Below, piece after piece: positions 1-8,558 of a stretch of DNA of 64,000 bases (position 1 is the first letter of the stretch; each line of letters begins with the position of its first letter). The notes under the pieces were generated by a model that was given only the letters and a program-made list of their open reading frames with translations, was not told the origin of the DNA and did not search any database. Source of the stretch: Parabacteroides sp. Lineage in GTDB: Bacteria; Bacteroidota; Bacteroidia; Bacteroidales; Tannerellaceae. A program made the position numbers and the translations under genes. The stretch covers positions 102,484-166,483 of the forward strand of contig DXVO01000022.1 in NCBI GenBank assembly GCA_019417325.1, read 5' to 3'.

Positions 1-2184
1 ATTGAAGTCCAGAAACAAGTAATGAACTTACTGGATGAACTGGGCAATATATTTAAAGGAGTATACCTGATTAATGACCTTTCTGCAAAAACATCCGATA
101 CGATTGTCAGCTACGGCGAACGCATTTCTTCTTTAATCGTTTCCAATGTAATCAAAGATGCAAGACTGTTCGATTCTCGTAAATTTATCAAAACTGTCCG
201 CCAGTTTAACAAACATATTGTCGATTTTGAGCTGACCAACGAACTGATACAAGAAACTTTCAACCCATTACCTAAAGTATCACTGGTTCCCGGCTTTATT
301 TCTTCTAGTGCCGAAAACGGAGAAGTAACCAACTTGGGAAGAGGTGGTTCCGATTACACAGCATCTATCCTGGCTACCGCTCTGGATGCTTCTGTTCTGG
401 AAATATGGACAGATGTGGATGGTTTTATGACTGCAGACCCACGCGTAATCAGCTCGGCATATGTAATCGACCGGTTAACTTTTACAGAAGCAATGGAGTT
501 GTGTAACTTCGGTGCAAAAGTAATCTATCCACCTACGATTTATCCGGTATATCATAAAAATATTCCTATCCGTATCCTGAATACCTTCAATCCGGAAGCG
601 CCGGGTACTTATATATCAAAGGAAAAGGTGAAAGAAGAAGGAAAAGCAATTATCAAAGGTATTTCTTCCATCAATGATACTTGTCTGATTACGGTGCAAG
701 GATTAGGTATGGTTGGTGTTATCGGTGTCAACTACCGTATCTTTAAAACTTTAGCTAAAAGTGGTATCAGTGTTTTTATGGTATCACAAGCTAGTTCCGA
801 GAATAATACAACATTCGCTGTCCGTAACGCGGATGCAGAACTTGCCGTCGAAGTGCTTAACGAAGAGTTTGCTCTGGAACGTGCACAAGGGGAAATCAGC
901 GACATGGTAGCGGAGAAGGATTTAGCAACTGTAGCTATCGTCGGCGAGAACATGAAACGTACTCCGGGTATTGCCGGCAAGTTGTTCGGTACACTGGGAC
1001 GTGCCGGTATCAGTGTGATTGCCTGTGCACAGGGTGCTTCCGAAACCAATATTTCATTTGTTATCAAGCTGAAATATCTGCGTAAGGCATTAAACTCCAT
1101 CCACGACTCCTTTTTTCTGTCCGAATACAAGGTTCTGAACCTTTTTATCGCCGGAGTTGGAACGGTAGGCGGTAATTTACTGGAACAAATCCGTATCCAA
1201 CAACCGAAATTGATGCAGAACGGATTGAAACTTAATGTAGTAGGTATCGCCAACAGTAAACATGCGCTGATTTGCCGTGAGGGGCTGAACATGGAAACCT
1301 GCATCGATGAGTTAAAGAAAAACGGTCAGGAAAGCACACCGGAACATCTGCGTGACGAGATTCTGAAAATGAATATATTCAACTCCGTATTCGTAGACTG
1401 TACGGCAAATGCAGAAGTAGCACACCTGTACGAAGAGTTATTAAGCAACAACGTTTCCGTAGTAGCAGCAAACAAACTGGCAGCCTCTTCTCCCTATGAT
1501 AATTATATGAATCTGAAGGAGACCGCCCGCCATCGCGGTATCAAGTTCCTGTTCGAAACGAACGTCGGAGCTGGTCTTCCTATTATTAACACAATGAATG
1601 ACCTACGGAACAGCGGCGACCACATCTCCAAACTGGAAGCTGTTTTATCCGGTACATTGAACTTCATCTTTAATACGGTTAGTGCCGATATTCCCTTAAG
1701 TCGTGCCATACAAATGGCAAAGGAAGAAGGCTACTCGGAGCCCGATCCCCGTATCGACCTGAGCGGCAAGGACGTTGTCCGTAAACTGGTTATCCTGGCA
1801 CGCGAAGCCGGATATAAGGTAGAGCAGAAAGATGTAAAATGCAACTTATTCATTCCCAATACCTATTTTGAAGGTTCCCTTGAAGATTTCTGGAAGAACA
1901 TCCGGAACCTGGATGAAGAATTTGAAGCAAAAAGAAAACAATTGGAAGCCGAAAACAAACGTCTCCGTTTCGTTGCCACCATGGATAACGGAACCTGTAC
2001 CATCGACATCCAGGAAGTGGACAGCCACCATCCCTTTTACGAATTGGAAGGTAGCAACAACATCATCATGATCTCCACCGAAAGATATCACGAATACCCC
2101 ATGATTATAAAAGGATACGGCGCAGGTGCCGATGTTACGGCAGCCGGCGTATTCGCAGATATAATATCAATTGCAAACATCTGA
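1..2184 (+). CDS. thrA: Bifunctional aspartokinase/homoserine dehydrogenase I, 5' end outside window
   Basis: The reading frame is open from the first base, so the gene starts upstream; 727 residues are visible and I estimate 80-90 are missing. The protein phosphorylates aspartate and reduces aspartate semialdehyde to homoserine in the threonine/methionine branch. Visible domains in order: C-terminal half of the aspartokinase domain (GRGGSDYTA and WTDVDGFMTADPR near residues 113-145), two ACT regulatory domains (about 215-355, the second with TPGIAGKLFGTLGRAGISV), then homoserine dehydrogenase with the dinucleotide motif GVGTVGG near 385, NKLA, and FETNVGAGLPII. The ACT domains imply threonine feedback inhibition, as known for the family. 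It is the first visible gene of a thrA-apgM-thrC operon; the next start is 4 bp after the stop. Confidence 0.96.
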   Translation: MEVQKQVMNLLDELGNIFKGVYLINDLSAKTSDTIVSYGERISSLIVSNVIKDARLFDSRKFIKTVRQFNKHIVDFELTNELIQETFNPLPKVSLVPGFISSSAENGEVTNLGRGGSDYTASILATALDASVLEIWTDVDGFMTADPRVISSAYVIDRLTFTEAMELCNFGAKVIYPPTIYPVYHKNIPIRILNTFNPEAPGTYISKEKVKEEGKAIIKGISSINDTCLITVQGLGMVGVIGVNYRIFKTLAKSGISVFMVSQASSENNTTFAVRNADAELAVEVLNEEFALERAQGEISDMVAEKDLATVAIVGENMKRTPGIAGKLFGTLGRAGISVIACAQGASETNISFVIKLKYLRKALNSIHDSFFLSEYKVLNLFIAGVGTVGGNLLEQIRIQQPKLMQNGLKLNVVGIANSKHALICREGLNMETCIDELKKNGQESTPEHLRDEILKMNIFNSVFVDCTANAEVAHLYEELLSNNVSVVAANKLAASSPYDNYMNLKETARHRGIKFLFETNVGAGLPIINTMNDLRNSGDHISKLEAVLSGTLNFIFNTVSADIPLSRAIQMAKEEGYSEPDPRIDLSGKDVVRKLVILAREAGYKVEQKDVKCNLFIPNTYFEGSLEDFWKNIRNLDEEFEAKRKQLEAENKRLRFVATMDNGTCTIDIQEVDSHHPFYELEGSNNIIMISTERYHEYPMIIKGYGAGADVTAAGVFADIISIANI

Positions 2185-2188
2185 ACCA

Positions 2189-3394
2189 ATGAAAACTCTT
2201 ATCATTCTGGGAGATGGAATGGCCGACGAGCCTATTGAGGCTTTAGGAGGCAAGACCCCGCTGCAATATGCAGAGACTCCCTACATGGACAAACTGGCGA
2301 AACTGGGAGTTACCGGACGATTAAAGACGGTAGCCGCTGGTTTTCATCCGGGAAGTGAAGTAGCCAATATGGCAGTTTTAGGATACGACCTGCCTACCGT
2401 ATATGAAGGGCGCGGCGTTCTGGAAGCAGCCAGTATCGGTTACGAACTCAAACCGGGTGAAATGGCGATGCGCTGTAACCTGATTTGTGTGGAAGGAGAA
2501 ATCCTGAAAAACCACTCCTCCGGACATATCACGACCCAAGAGGCAGACGAACTTATCCAATTCCTGAATGAGAAACTCGGTTCCGACCGTGTACACTTTT
2601 ATACAGGCGTATCCTACCGTCATCTTTTAGTCATAAAAGGTGGAGATAAACGTCTGGATTGCACGCCGCCCCATGATGTACCCCTACATCCCTTCCGTCC
2701 GCTTATGGTGAAAGCCGAAGTACCGGAAGCACAGGAGACTGCCGATTTGCTAAACGGACTTATCCTGAAATCCCAGGAAATACTGGCAAACCACCCAGTC
2801 AACCAAAAACGTATCGCTTTAGGGAAAGACCCGGCCAACAGCATATGGCCTTGGTCACCGGGATACCGTCCGGCCATGCAGACAATGCAGGAGATGTACG
2901 GATTCAAGGGTGGTTCGGTTATATCCGCTGTCGACTTAATCCGGGGTATCGGCGTCTATGCCGGTCTGAAAGTCATCACTGTAGAAGGGGCTACCGGACT
3001 TTATGATACCAACTACGAAGGCAAAGCACAAGCAGCTCTTGAAGCCCTGAAAACAGACGATTTCGTTTACCTCCATATCGAAGCAAGCGACGAAGCCGGA
3101 CACGAAGGAGACGTCGAACTCAAAATAAAAACAATCGAAAATCTGGACAAACGTGCCATTGGCATTATATACGAGGCCTTGCAGAAATGGGACGAACCGG
3201 TTGCCATAGCCGTATTGCCGGACCATCCTACCCCCTGCTCCATCCGTACACACACCAATATCCCCGTACCTTTCCTGATTTATAAACCGGGACAGGAACC
3301 GGACAACGTAACCCGCTTCGACGAGTTCTCCGTAGAAAACGGGAAGTACGGCATTTTAGAAAAAGACCAATTTATAAAAGAATTACTATCATGA
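2189..3394 (+). CDS. ApgM-type cofactor-independent phosphoglycerate mutase; proposed alternative homoserine kinase
   Basis: A 401-residue alkaline-phosphatase-superfamily protein of the archaeal-type independent phosphoglycerate mutase family. It begins MKTLIILGDGMADEP (metal-binding Asp-Gly) and contains HPGSEVANMAVLGYD, which should hold the phosphorylated Ser; later metal-site segments are HIEASDEAGHEGD and LPDHPTP. The frame stays open to a TTG at 2171 inside thrA, but the ATG at 2189 is chosen because the metal motif then sits in its usual place at the N-terminus. The gene lies between thrA and thrC where a homoserine kinase is expected. This subfamily has been proposed as a non-orthologous homoserine kinase on that context. 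The reaction is not decided by sequence. It overlaps thrC by 4 bp (ATGA). Confidence 0.9.
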   Translation: MKTLIILGDGMADEPIEALGGKTPLQYAETPYMDKLAKLGVTGRLKTVAAGFHPGSEVANMAVLGYDLPTVYEGRGVLEAASIGYELKPGEMAMRCNLICVEGEILKNHSSGHITTQEADELIQFLNEKLGSDRVHFYTGVSYRHLLVIKGGDKRLDCTPPHDVPLHPFRPLMVKAEVPEAQETADLLNGLILKSQEILANHPVNQKRIALGKDPANSIWPWSPGYRPAMQTMQEMYGFKGGSVISAVDLIRGIGVYAGLKVITVEGATGLYDTNYEGKAQAALEALKTDDFVYLHIEASDEAGHEGDVELKIKTIENLDKRAIGIIYEALQKWDEPVAIAVLPDHPTPCSIRTHTNIPVPFLIYKPGQEPDNVTRFDEFSVENGKYGILEKDQFIKELLS

Positions 3395-4737
3395 AGTATT
3401 ACAGTACTAACAAACAAGCCCCGGTAGCTTCACTGGAAGAAGCGGTTGTAAAGGGACTTGCCGGTGACAAGGGCTTATACATGCCCGGGCACATCAACAA
3501 ACTGGATAAAGAAGTCATAGCCGACTTAAAAAATAAATCATTCCATGAAATAGCCTGTACCGTTGCCCGGGCATTTTTCAGCAGCGATATAGAGCCGGAG
3601 ACATTGGACACCATTGTTAAAGACACCTTGTCGTTTGACACGCCTGTCGTTCATGTAGACGACAAGATCTACAGTCTGGAACTCTTCCACGGTCCTACCC
3701 TTGCTTTCAAGGATGTAGGAGCACGTTTCATGGCACGCCTGCTAGGTTATTTTATCAAAAAAGAAGGGTTGAAGCAAGAGGTCAATGTATTGGTGGCAAC
3801 TTCCGGCGATACGGGTAGTGCAGTAGCCAACGGATTTCTGGGTGTCCCGGGCATCCATGTCTATGTGCTGTATCCCAAAGGTAAAGTCAGTCCCATACAG
3901 GAATGCCAGTTCACCACACTTGGACAAAACATCACGGCACTCGAGATTGACGGGACATTTGACGACTGTCAGGCGCTGGTTAAATCCGCATTTATGGATG
4001 CCGAGTTGAACAATCATATGAAACTGACATCCGCCAATTCCATTAATGTAGCACGTTTCCTTCCGCAGTCCTTCTACTATTTCAACGCATATGCCCAACT
4101 GGATAAAGCCGGAAAAGCCGACGAGTTAGTTGTATCCGTTCCCAGCGGGAACTTCGGAAACATTACTGCCGGATTATTTGCCCATCGGATGGGATTACCT
4201 ATCAAACGGTTTATCGCAGCCAACAACCGGAACGATGTCTTCCTCGAATACCTCCGTACCGGCGTTTACAATCCTCGTCCTTCCGTTCCGACCATTGCCA
4301 ACGCCATGGACGTAGGCGATCCGAGCAACTTCGCACGTATCATGGATTTATTCGGTAAACAGGATGATCCGCATGCTGCAATCACTTCCCTGATAAAAGG
4401 ATACCGTTACACGGATGAAGAGATTGCCGCCACAATGAAACAAGCCTATAGTAATACAGGTTATATCTTGGATCCTCACGGAGCATGCGGTTACCAGGCT
4501 TTAATAGACAATAAACTCAGTGCCAACGAAACTGGGGTATTCCTGGAAACTGCCCATCCTGCCAAGTTCAAAGGCACGGTCGATAAGATTCTGGACACAG
4601 ACATCGAGATACCGGCCAAATTACAGGCATTTATGAAAGGAGAGAAACAAAGCATCGAGCTTAAGAAAGACTTTGCAAATTTCAAAACCTATTTGATGGA
4701 ACAGGATCGTTCCACCACCAAAAACGGTTGTAACTGA
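3391..4737 (+). CDS. thrC: Threonine synthase
   Basis: A 448-residue PLP enzyme converting O-phosphohomoserine to threonine. The PLP-lysine motif HGPTLAFKDVGARF places the Schiff-base Lys at residue 107. The phosphate-binding region reads LVATSGDTGSAVANGF, and the Ser/Gly stretch VVSVPSGNFGNITAG follows. Length and motif order match full-length fold-type II threonine synthases. It starts inside the apgM stop (ATGA overlap), so the three genes are translationally coupled. Its last 49 bp overlap the end of the convergent cysteine-peptidase gene on the other strand; no terminator fits between them. Confidence 0.96.
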   Translation: MKYYSTNKQAPVASLEEAVVKGLAGDKGLYMPGHINKLDKEVIADLKNKSFHEIACTVARAFFSSDIEPETLDTIVKDTLSFDTPVVHVDDKIYSLELFHGPTLAFKDVGARFMARLLGYFIKKEGLKQEVNVLVATSGDTGSAVANGFLGVPGIHVYVLYPKGKVSPIQECQFTTLGQNITALEIDGTFDDCQALVKSAFMDAELNNHMKLTSANSINVARFLPQSFYYFNAYAQLDKAGKADELVVSVPSGNFGNITAGLFAHRMGLPIKRFIAANNRNDVFLEYLRTGVYNPRPSVPTIANAMDVGDPSNFARIMDLFGKQDDPHAAITSLIKGYRYTDEEIAATMKQAYSNTGYILDPHGACGYQALIDNKLSANETGVFLETAHPAKFKGTVDKILDTDIEIPAKLQAFMKGEKQSIELKKDFANFKTYLMEQDRSTTKNGCN

Positions 4738-5579
4738 TAGGGTTTCGGGGCTATGGCACGATCTTTCCAGGAATAGAAAAAGCGTTCCAGTGGAGCGATA
4801 CTGTATCCGTCTTGCCAATGGTCGGAGGTATCGTAAGGGTCGGCAAAGATAAGTATGTCATCGCCATAGAAATCGGGGGTGCCATTATTGTCGATGCCGA
4901 TGATTACCACCCAATGTCCGTCCCAATCGCTCCATTCTACCATAACGGGCAGATTGTGCCGAAGTTGCATAGTAAGCCATAAGGCAAAGGTATCAGGGCA
5001 GGCGAATATAGGATAAAGGTTACCTTGGTCGCAAACCGGATAGCAATCACCTTCTTTCACCAAATCGGCAGGGGTATAGCCAGTACGGTAACTGGTGGCA
5101 ACGATGCGAAAGCTATCGCGGGCAGAAAAATAATGGCAAAGTTCTTCCAACCTCGTACCATAATCTGCCATGCAGCAAGCTGTTCCGGGTTGTGCACCGG
5201 TACAATTCCGGTCGGTCATACTATGCAAATTACAGGCAAGACTCCACTCTGTCTCGTCCAAACAGCCGAAATGTCGGAGAACCAGCAAGGCTGCGATATC
5301 ACCACACGACCACTCGGTTGTCTGCTGCATCGTATGGAAATGTGTCAGGATAGTCAGCGTATCGCTTGATTGCAGATTAAAGAAATCAGGATTGACATAA
5401 TACCGTGAATGCGGATTGTCACCCCGTGAGGCATAGGCATCTGCTCCTCCCTGCAAATCGTAATCCATTCCTGCAAGAAGCGACAGCTTTGCCTGCTTTG
5501 TGATTGCGACCTGTGCATCCGCCACCACAGATGCCAAAAAAGTAAAAATCCCGATGATTGTAAATACTGTTCGTTTCAT
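4689..5579 (-). CDS. Secreted C39-like (papain-fold) cysteine peptidase, unknown substrate
   Basis: A 296-residue protein with a classical signal peptide (about 22 residues, ending VVADAQ) and no lipobox. A papain-like active site can be read: Cys92 in TTEWSCGDIAALLVLRHFG, His222 in DGHWVVIIGID and a likely acidic partner near residue 247 in IFADPYD. This matches the peptidase C39-like family. Many extra cysteines lie between 106 and 194, suggesting disulfides in the periplasm or outside. It is not next to an ABC exporter or bacteriocin gene, so a bacteriocin-leader role is not supported. The 3' end overlaps thrC by 49 bp in tail-to-tail arrangement. Substrate unknown. Confidence 0.7.
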   Translation of the reverse strand: MKRTVFTIIGIFTFLASVVADAQVAITKQAKLSLLAGMDYDLQGGADAYASRGDNPHSRYYVNPDFFNLQSSDTLTILTHFHTMQQTTEWSCGDIAALLVLRHFGCLDETEWSLACNLHSMTDRNCTGAQPGTACCMADYGTRLEELCHYFSARDSFRIVATSYRTGYTPADLVKEGDCYPVCDQGNLYPIFACPDTFALWLTMQLRHNLPVMVEWSDWDGHWVVIIGIDNNGTPDFYGDDILIFADPYDTSDHWQDGYSIAPLERFFYSWKDRAIAPKPYQLQPFLVVERSCSIK

Positions 5580-5600
5580 TGATTATATATTTATTACAAG

Positions 5601-5756
5601 CTAGTAAATTAGTTTACACACTTCACATGGTTTAAAGCTATCAGTTAATGCACCTATAATATCTACAATAAAAAAAATACCACTTTTCTTTTTCTTTATT
5701 CTACAGGGTGCAAACTTTTTTTCTTCAAAGATCTTAATTGCGTTTTGTTGTGTCAT
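5601..5756 (-). pseudogene. Remnant of a BRO-N/DinD-type (phage antirepressor-like) gene
   Basis: A 51-codon frame starting MTQQNAIKIFEEKK and containing FFIVDIIGALTDS. The order EEKK ... IVDxIxxLTDS is what I know from the N-terminus of Bacteroides BRO-N/DinD-like proteins, which are normally well over 100 residues and carry a tryptophan between the two motifs that is missing here. The frame stops right after the second motif, so this looks like a decayed 5' fragment rather than a working gene. Upstream and downstream sequence is AT-rich and non-coding. Alternative: a chance ORF; the match is by memory, without a search. Confidence 0.45.
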
Positions 5757-5823
5757 ATTGATTTATTACACAAATATATCCTTTTTATCCTAAACCTATC
5801 AACAGGTAGTTATAAAACAAATC

Positions 5824-5862
5824 AGGCAGCAGGGAGTTCAAGTATCGCTCCTCTACTGCCTG
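5824..5862 (-). terminator. Probable terminator of the SusCD/phosphatase operon
   Basis: Inverted repeat CAGGCAG (5824-5830) / CTGCCTG (5856-5862) with an inner GGGAG/CTCCT pairing. On the minus strand it is followed by a T-rich stretch. It sits just downstream of the gene at 5901-6746. Confidence 0.5.
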
Positions 5863-5900
5863 GAATAGGGTCATTATAAATCAAGAATTATAATCTCCTT

Positions 5901-6746
5901 TTAGAACTCGGCAACTACTAGTACCGGAAAATGGTCTGAAGGAGTACGGCCATACAATGTATTGGTCAACACCCCATACTTATCTATTGCGATATTACCG
6001 GTCACCCAGACATAATCAATCCGTTCATCTGTTTTTACCGTACTGTCATATCCATGATAGGTACATACCGGACCGAAAGGAGGTTCTTTTGTAATCTTAT
6101 AAGCATCTTTCAGAAAACCGCTTTTGTCGAGTATTTGTATAGGCTCGTCTATCGGGAATGCATTAAAATCTCCAGTCAGGAAAACAGGCATATCCCCAGC
6201 TATACTTTTGATACGGTCCATCATTAAATAAGAAGATTCCCGGCGAGCAACAACTCCTTCATGGTCGAAATGGACATTGAAAAAATAGAATTGCTTCCCA
6301 CTCTTCATATCTTCGAATTTACCCCATGAGCAAATACGGTTACAACAAGTTGCATCCCAGCCCAAACCCGGTTTATCCGGTGTTTCCGATAACCAGAAAT
6401 TACCCTGTTCCAACACCTTAAAACGATCCGCCCGGTAGAATATGGCAGAATGTTCACCGGCATCCTTCCCGTCATCCCTTCCTGCACCTATATATTTATA
6501 GATACCCAATTCCAGAATATCATTCAACTGGTGACTAAAGCCTTCCTGTGTTCCGAACAAGTCGTAATCGACGAAACGCAATAAGTCTTTTACCATTCCT
6601 TTCCGGTGCGACCACGAATCATCTCCATCCGAAGGAGTATCCATCCGTAAATTAAATGTCCCGATTTTCAAAACTTCTTTGTTTTCAGCATGTGCTAATA
6701 TGAATACTGCAAAAAGTAATGTAATTGCTAAAAATATTCTTTTCAT
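5901..6746 (-). CDS. Secreted endonuclease/exonuclease/phosphatase-family protein
   Basis: A 281-residue protein with a signal peptide (MKRIFLAITLLFAVFILAHA) and the DNase I-like fold signature. Seen are KIGTFNLRMD at the N-terminus, the metal-binding Glu in FGTQEG, FFNVHFDH, LTGDFNAFP and the C-terminal SDHFPVLV with the catalytic His at 272. Family members cleave phosphodiesters or phosphomonoesters (nucleases, sphingomyelinases, inositol phosphatases); which applies here cannot be read from sequence. It follows a susD by 30 bp on the same strand and is the only enzyme of this SusCD locus. That suggests the imported ligand carries a phosphate, but this is inference. Confidence 0.85.
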   Translation of the reverse strand: MKRIFLAITLLFAVFILAHAENKEVLKIGTFNLRMDTPSDGDDSWSHRKGMVKDLLRFVDYDLFGTQEGFSHQLNDILELGIYKYIGAGRDDGKDAGEHSAIFYRADRFKVLEQGNFWLSETPDKPGLGWDATCCNRICSWGKFEDMKSGKQFYFFNVHFDHEGVVARRESSYLMMDRIKSIAGDMPVFLTGDFNAFPIDEPIQILDKSGFLKDAYKITKEPPFGPVCTYHGYDSTVKTDERIDYVWVTGNIAIDKYGVLTNTLYGRTPSDHFPVLVVAEF

Positions 6747-6776
6747 ACCATTATTTATTTTATTTGTATAGATTCG

Positions 6777-8543
6777 TTACCAACCCGGATTTTGTTCCAA
6801 TTTAGGATTCATGATTATATCCATTTCCGGAATCGGATATAAATAATGTTTATTATCCCATACACGGGGAATATTGTTTAACCAAGTCAATTCACCTTTT
6901 GTATTTCCTGATAAACGCTGAGGGTTCACTTTACCTGCTTTTGTTTCCGAAACCACAACATATGTCACTCCGGATACAGGATTCTCCACATTTTCGTTCA
7001 TTGTAAAACAAACATCCAGAATGCCATCTTCATTCAAATCCATTGGCTTATCAAGTTCCGGGACATAAAAGCCATTCCATGGCATAGTCATCAAATCTCC
7101 TTTCTTCCAACGTAATAAATCGCTGAAACGTAATCCCTCAAACACTAACTCTATACCTCTTTCACGGCGGATTTCAAGTAAGGACGGATCTGTTATTTCC
7201 GGAAAATAGTGGATTTGTAAATAGGTATCCGCTTTTACAGGTTTTGTATCCAACCCTCCTGTTATACCAGCTCTCTCGCGTAAAGCTCCAATTGTATTTT
7301 TCCAATCTTCATCAGTTAAAGAACCTAGTTCGGCTTTCGCTTCCGCATAGTTCAACAGCACTTCCGCATAACGAATTACAGGGATGCAATTGTCATTATT
7401 CGCCCCACTATCATAAAATACATCATCCAGGCAATATTTGATAGGTTGGTATCCGGTATACGTATAAGAAAAAACAGGAGGAGCAGGAGTTTCAACTCCG
7501 CCGTCAATACGTTTGTAGTCTCCCATACGTATCGTCTGTTGTAAGCGTTTATCACGGTTCTTCACCTCATCCATAAAAACCATTGTCTCATACCCCTGTT
7601 TATTGGTAAAGGGAGTTCCATCTATATTCAGATACGTATTTACAAATGTCCGGATCAGATTTAAGCGAGGCCCATAAGTCGCACTTGTCCAATACCAGTT
7701 CGCATCATTCAGGACACTCAGCGACTGATCGCATACGGCAGCCAACATCACTTCCGATGCCACAGGCTTTTTACTAACAAACAAATCCCGATAAGACTTT
7801 TCCGTCCCGGTTGAAGTATACAACTTAAACCCGGAATGATTCATCACATTCTCTGCTGCATCCTTTGCTTCCGTCAACCAGGTGCTTGCTGTCTCAGCCA
7901 GTCCGTATTCCGTATGATATTTACGGAAAGTCCCTTCAAACAGGCAGACTCTCGATTTAAAGGCTTGTGCCACATATTTTGTAATCAAGGAACTATTCGG
8001 ATCATTCGTCGTCGTGATATATTCACAGGCAAAATTCAAATCCGCCAATACAGAATCCATAACCAAAGTCCGTGCGTCTCTCCCTGCATATAAATCCGGA
8101 TCATCGACTTCCATTGCTTTATTAATCCAAGGTACATCCCCGAACCGTTTTACTTTATCAAAATAAAACCAGGCACGGAAAAAACGTGCTAACCCCAGAT
8201 AATTCATCCGGACACTTTCCGATACCTTGTTATCCGTACAATTCTGAATAAAATAATTCACGTTCCGGAGTTTCTCCCACTCCCATCCGTCACTTTGTTG
8301 CGGACCATACGCATCTTTCATAATAAAAGAAGGAACCAATGCCCGTGCCGCATAATCACACATATTATCTGCCTGATGTGCACTGGAAGGGGTAGGCAAT
8401 ATATCATAAAAGGAATTGGAATATAATTCCAAACCATTCTCGGTACTGAATACAGGATCCTTAGCTACCTCTGATACAGGAATTTCATCCAAGTTACAAG
8501 AGAACAGAGCTACGACACCTATTGTATATATTATCTTTTTCAT
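6777..8543 (-). CDS. SusD/RagB-like outer-membrane nutrient-binding lipoprotein
   Basis: A 588-residue lipoprotein; the signal MKKIIYTIGVVALFSC ends in a lipobox Cys. Family hallmarks are the helical core segment NYFIQNCTDNK, FRAWFYFDKVKRFGDVPW, a SusD C-terminal block with RYAEVLLNYAEAKAELG, IRRERGIELVFEGLRFSDLLRW, and YPIPEMDIIMNPKLEQNPGW at the C-terminus. It binds a ligand at the cell surface and caps the SusC channel. It lies 15 bp after susC. The ligand is unknown: no glycoside hydrolase, lyase or sulfatase sits in the locus. Confidence 0.95.
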   Translation of the reverse strand: MKKIIYTIGVVALFSCNLDEIPVSEVAKDPVFSTENGLELYSNSFYDILPTPSSAHQADNMCDYAARALVPSFIMKDAYGPQQSDGWEWEKLRNVNYFIQNCTDNKVSESVRMNYLGLARFFRAWFYFDKVKRFGDVPWINKAMEVDDPDLYAGRDARTLVMDSVLADLNFACEYITTTNDPNSSLITKYVAQAFKSRVCLFEGTFRKYHTEYGLAETASTWLTEAKDAAENVMNHSGFKLYTSTGTEKSYRDLFVSKKPVASEVMLAAVCDQSLSVLNDANWYWTSATYGPRLNLIRTFVNTYLNIDGTPFTNKQGYETMVFMDEVKNRDKRLQQTIRMGDYKRIDGGVETPAPPVFSYTYTGYQPIKYCLDDVFYDSGANNDNCIPVIRYAEVLLNYAEAKAELGSLTDEDWKNTIGALRERAGITGGLDTKPVKADTYLQIHYFPEITDPSLLEIRRERGIELVFEGLRFSDLLRWKKGDLMTMPWNGFYVPELDKPMDLNEDGILDVCFTMNENVENPVSGVTYVVVSETKAGKVNPQRLSGNTKGELTWLNNIPRVWDNKHYLYPIPEMDIIMNPKLEQNPGW

Positions 8544-8558
8544 AATGTATCTCTTTAA

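Noticed and set aside
732..1304. 190-codon open frame on the minus strand inside thrA
   Set aside because: It is antisense to a clear aspartokinase/homoserine dehydrogenase with intact motifs, and its own translation has no recognisable domain.
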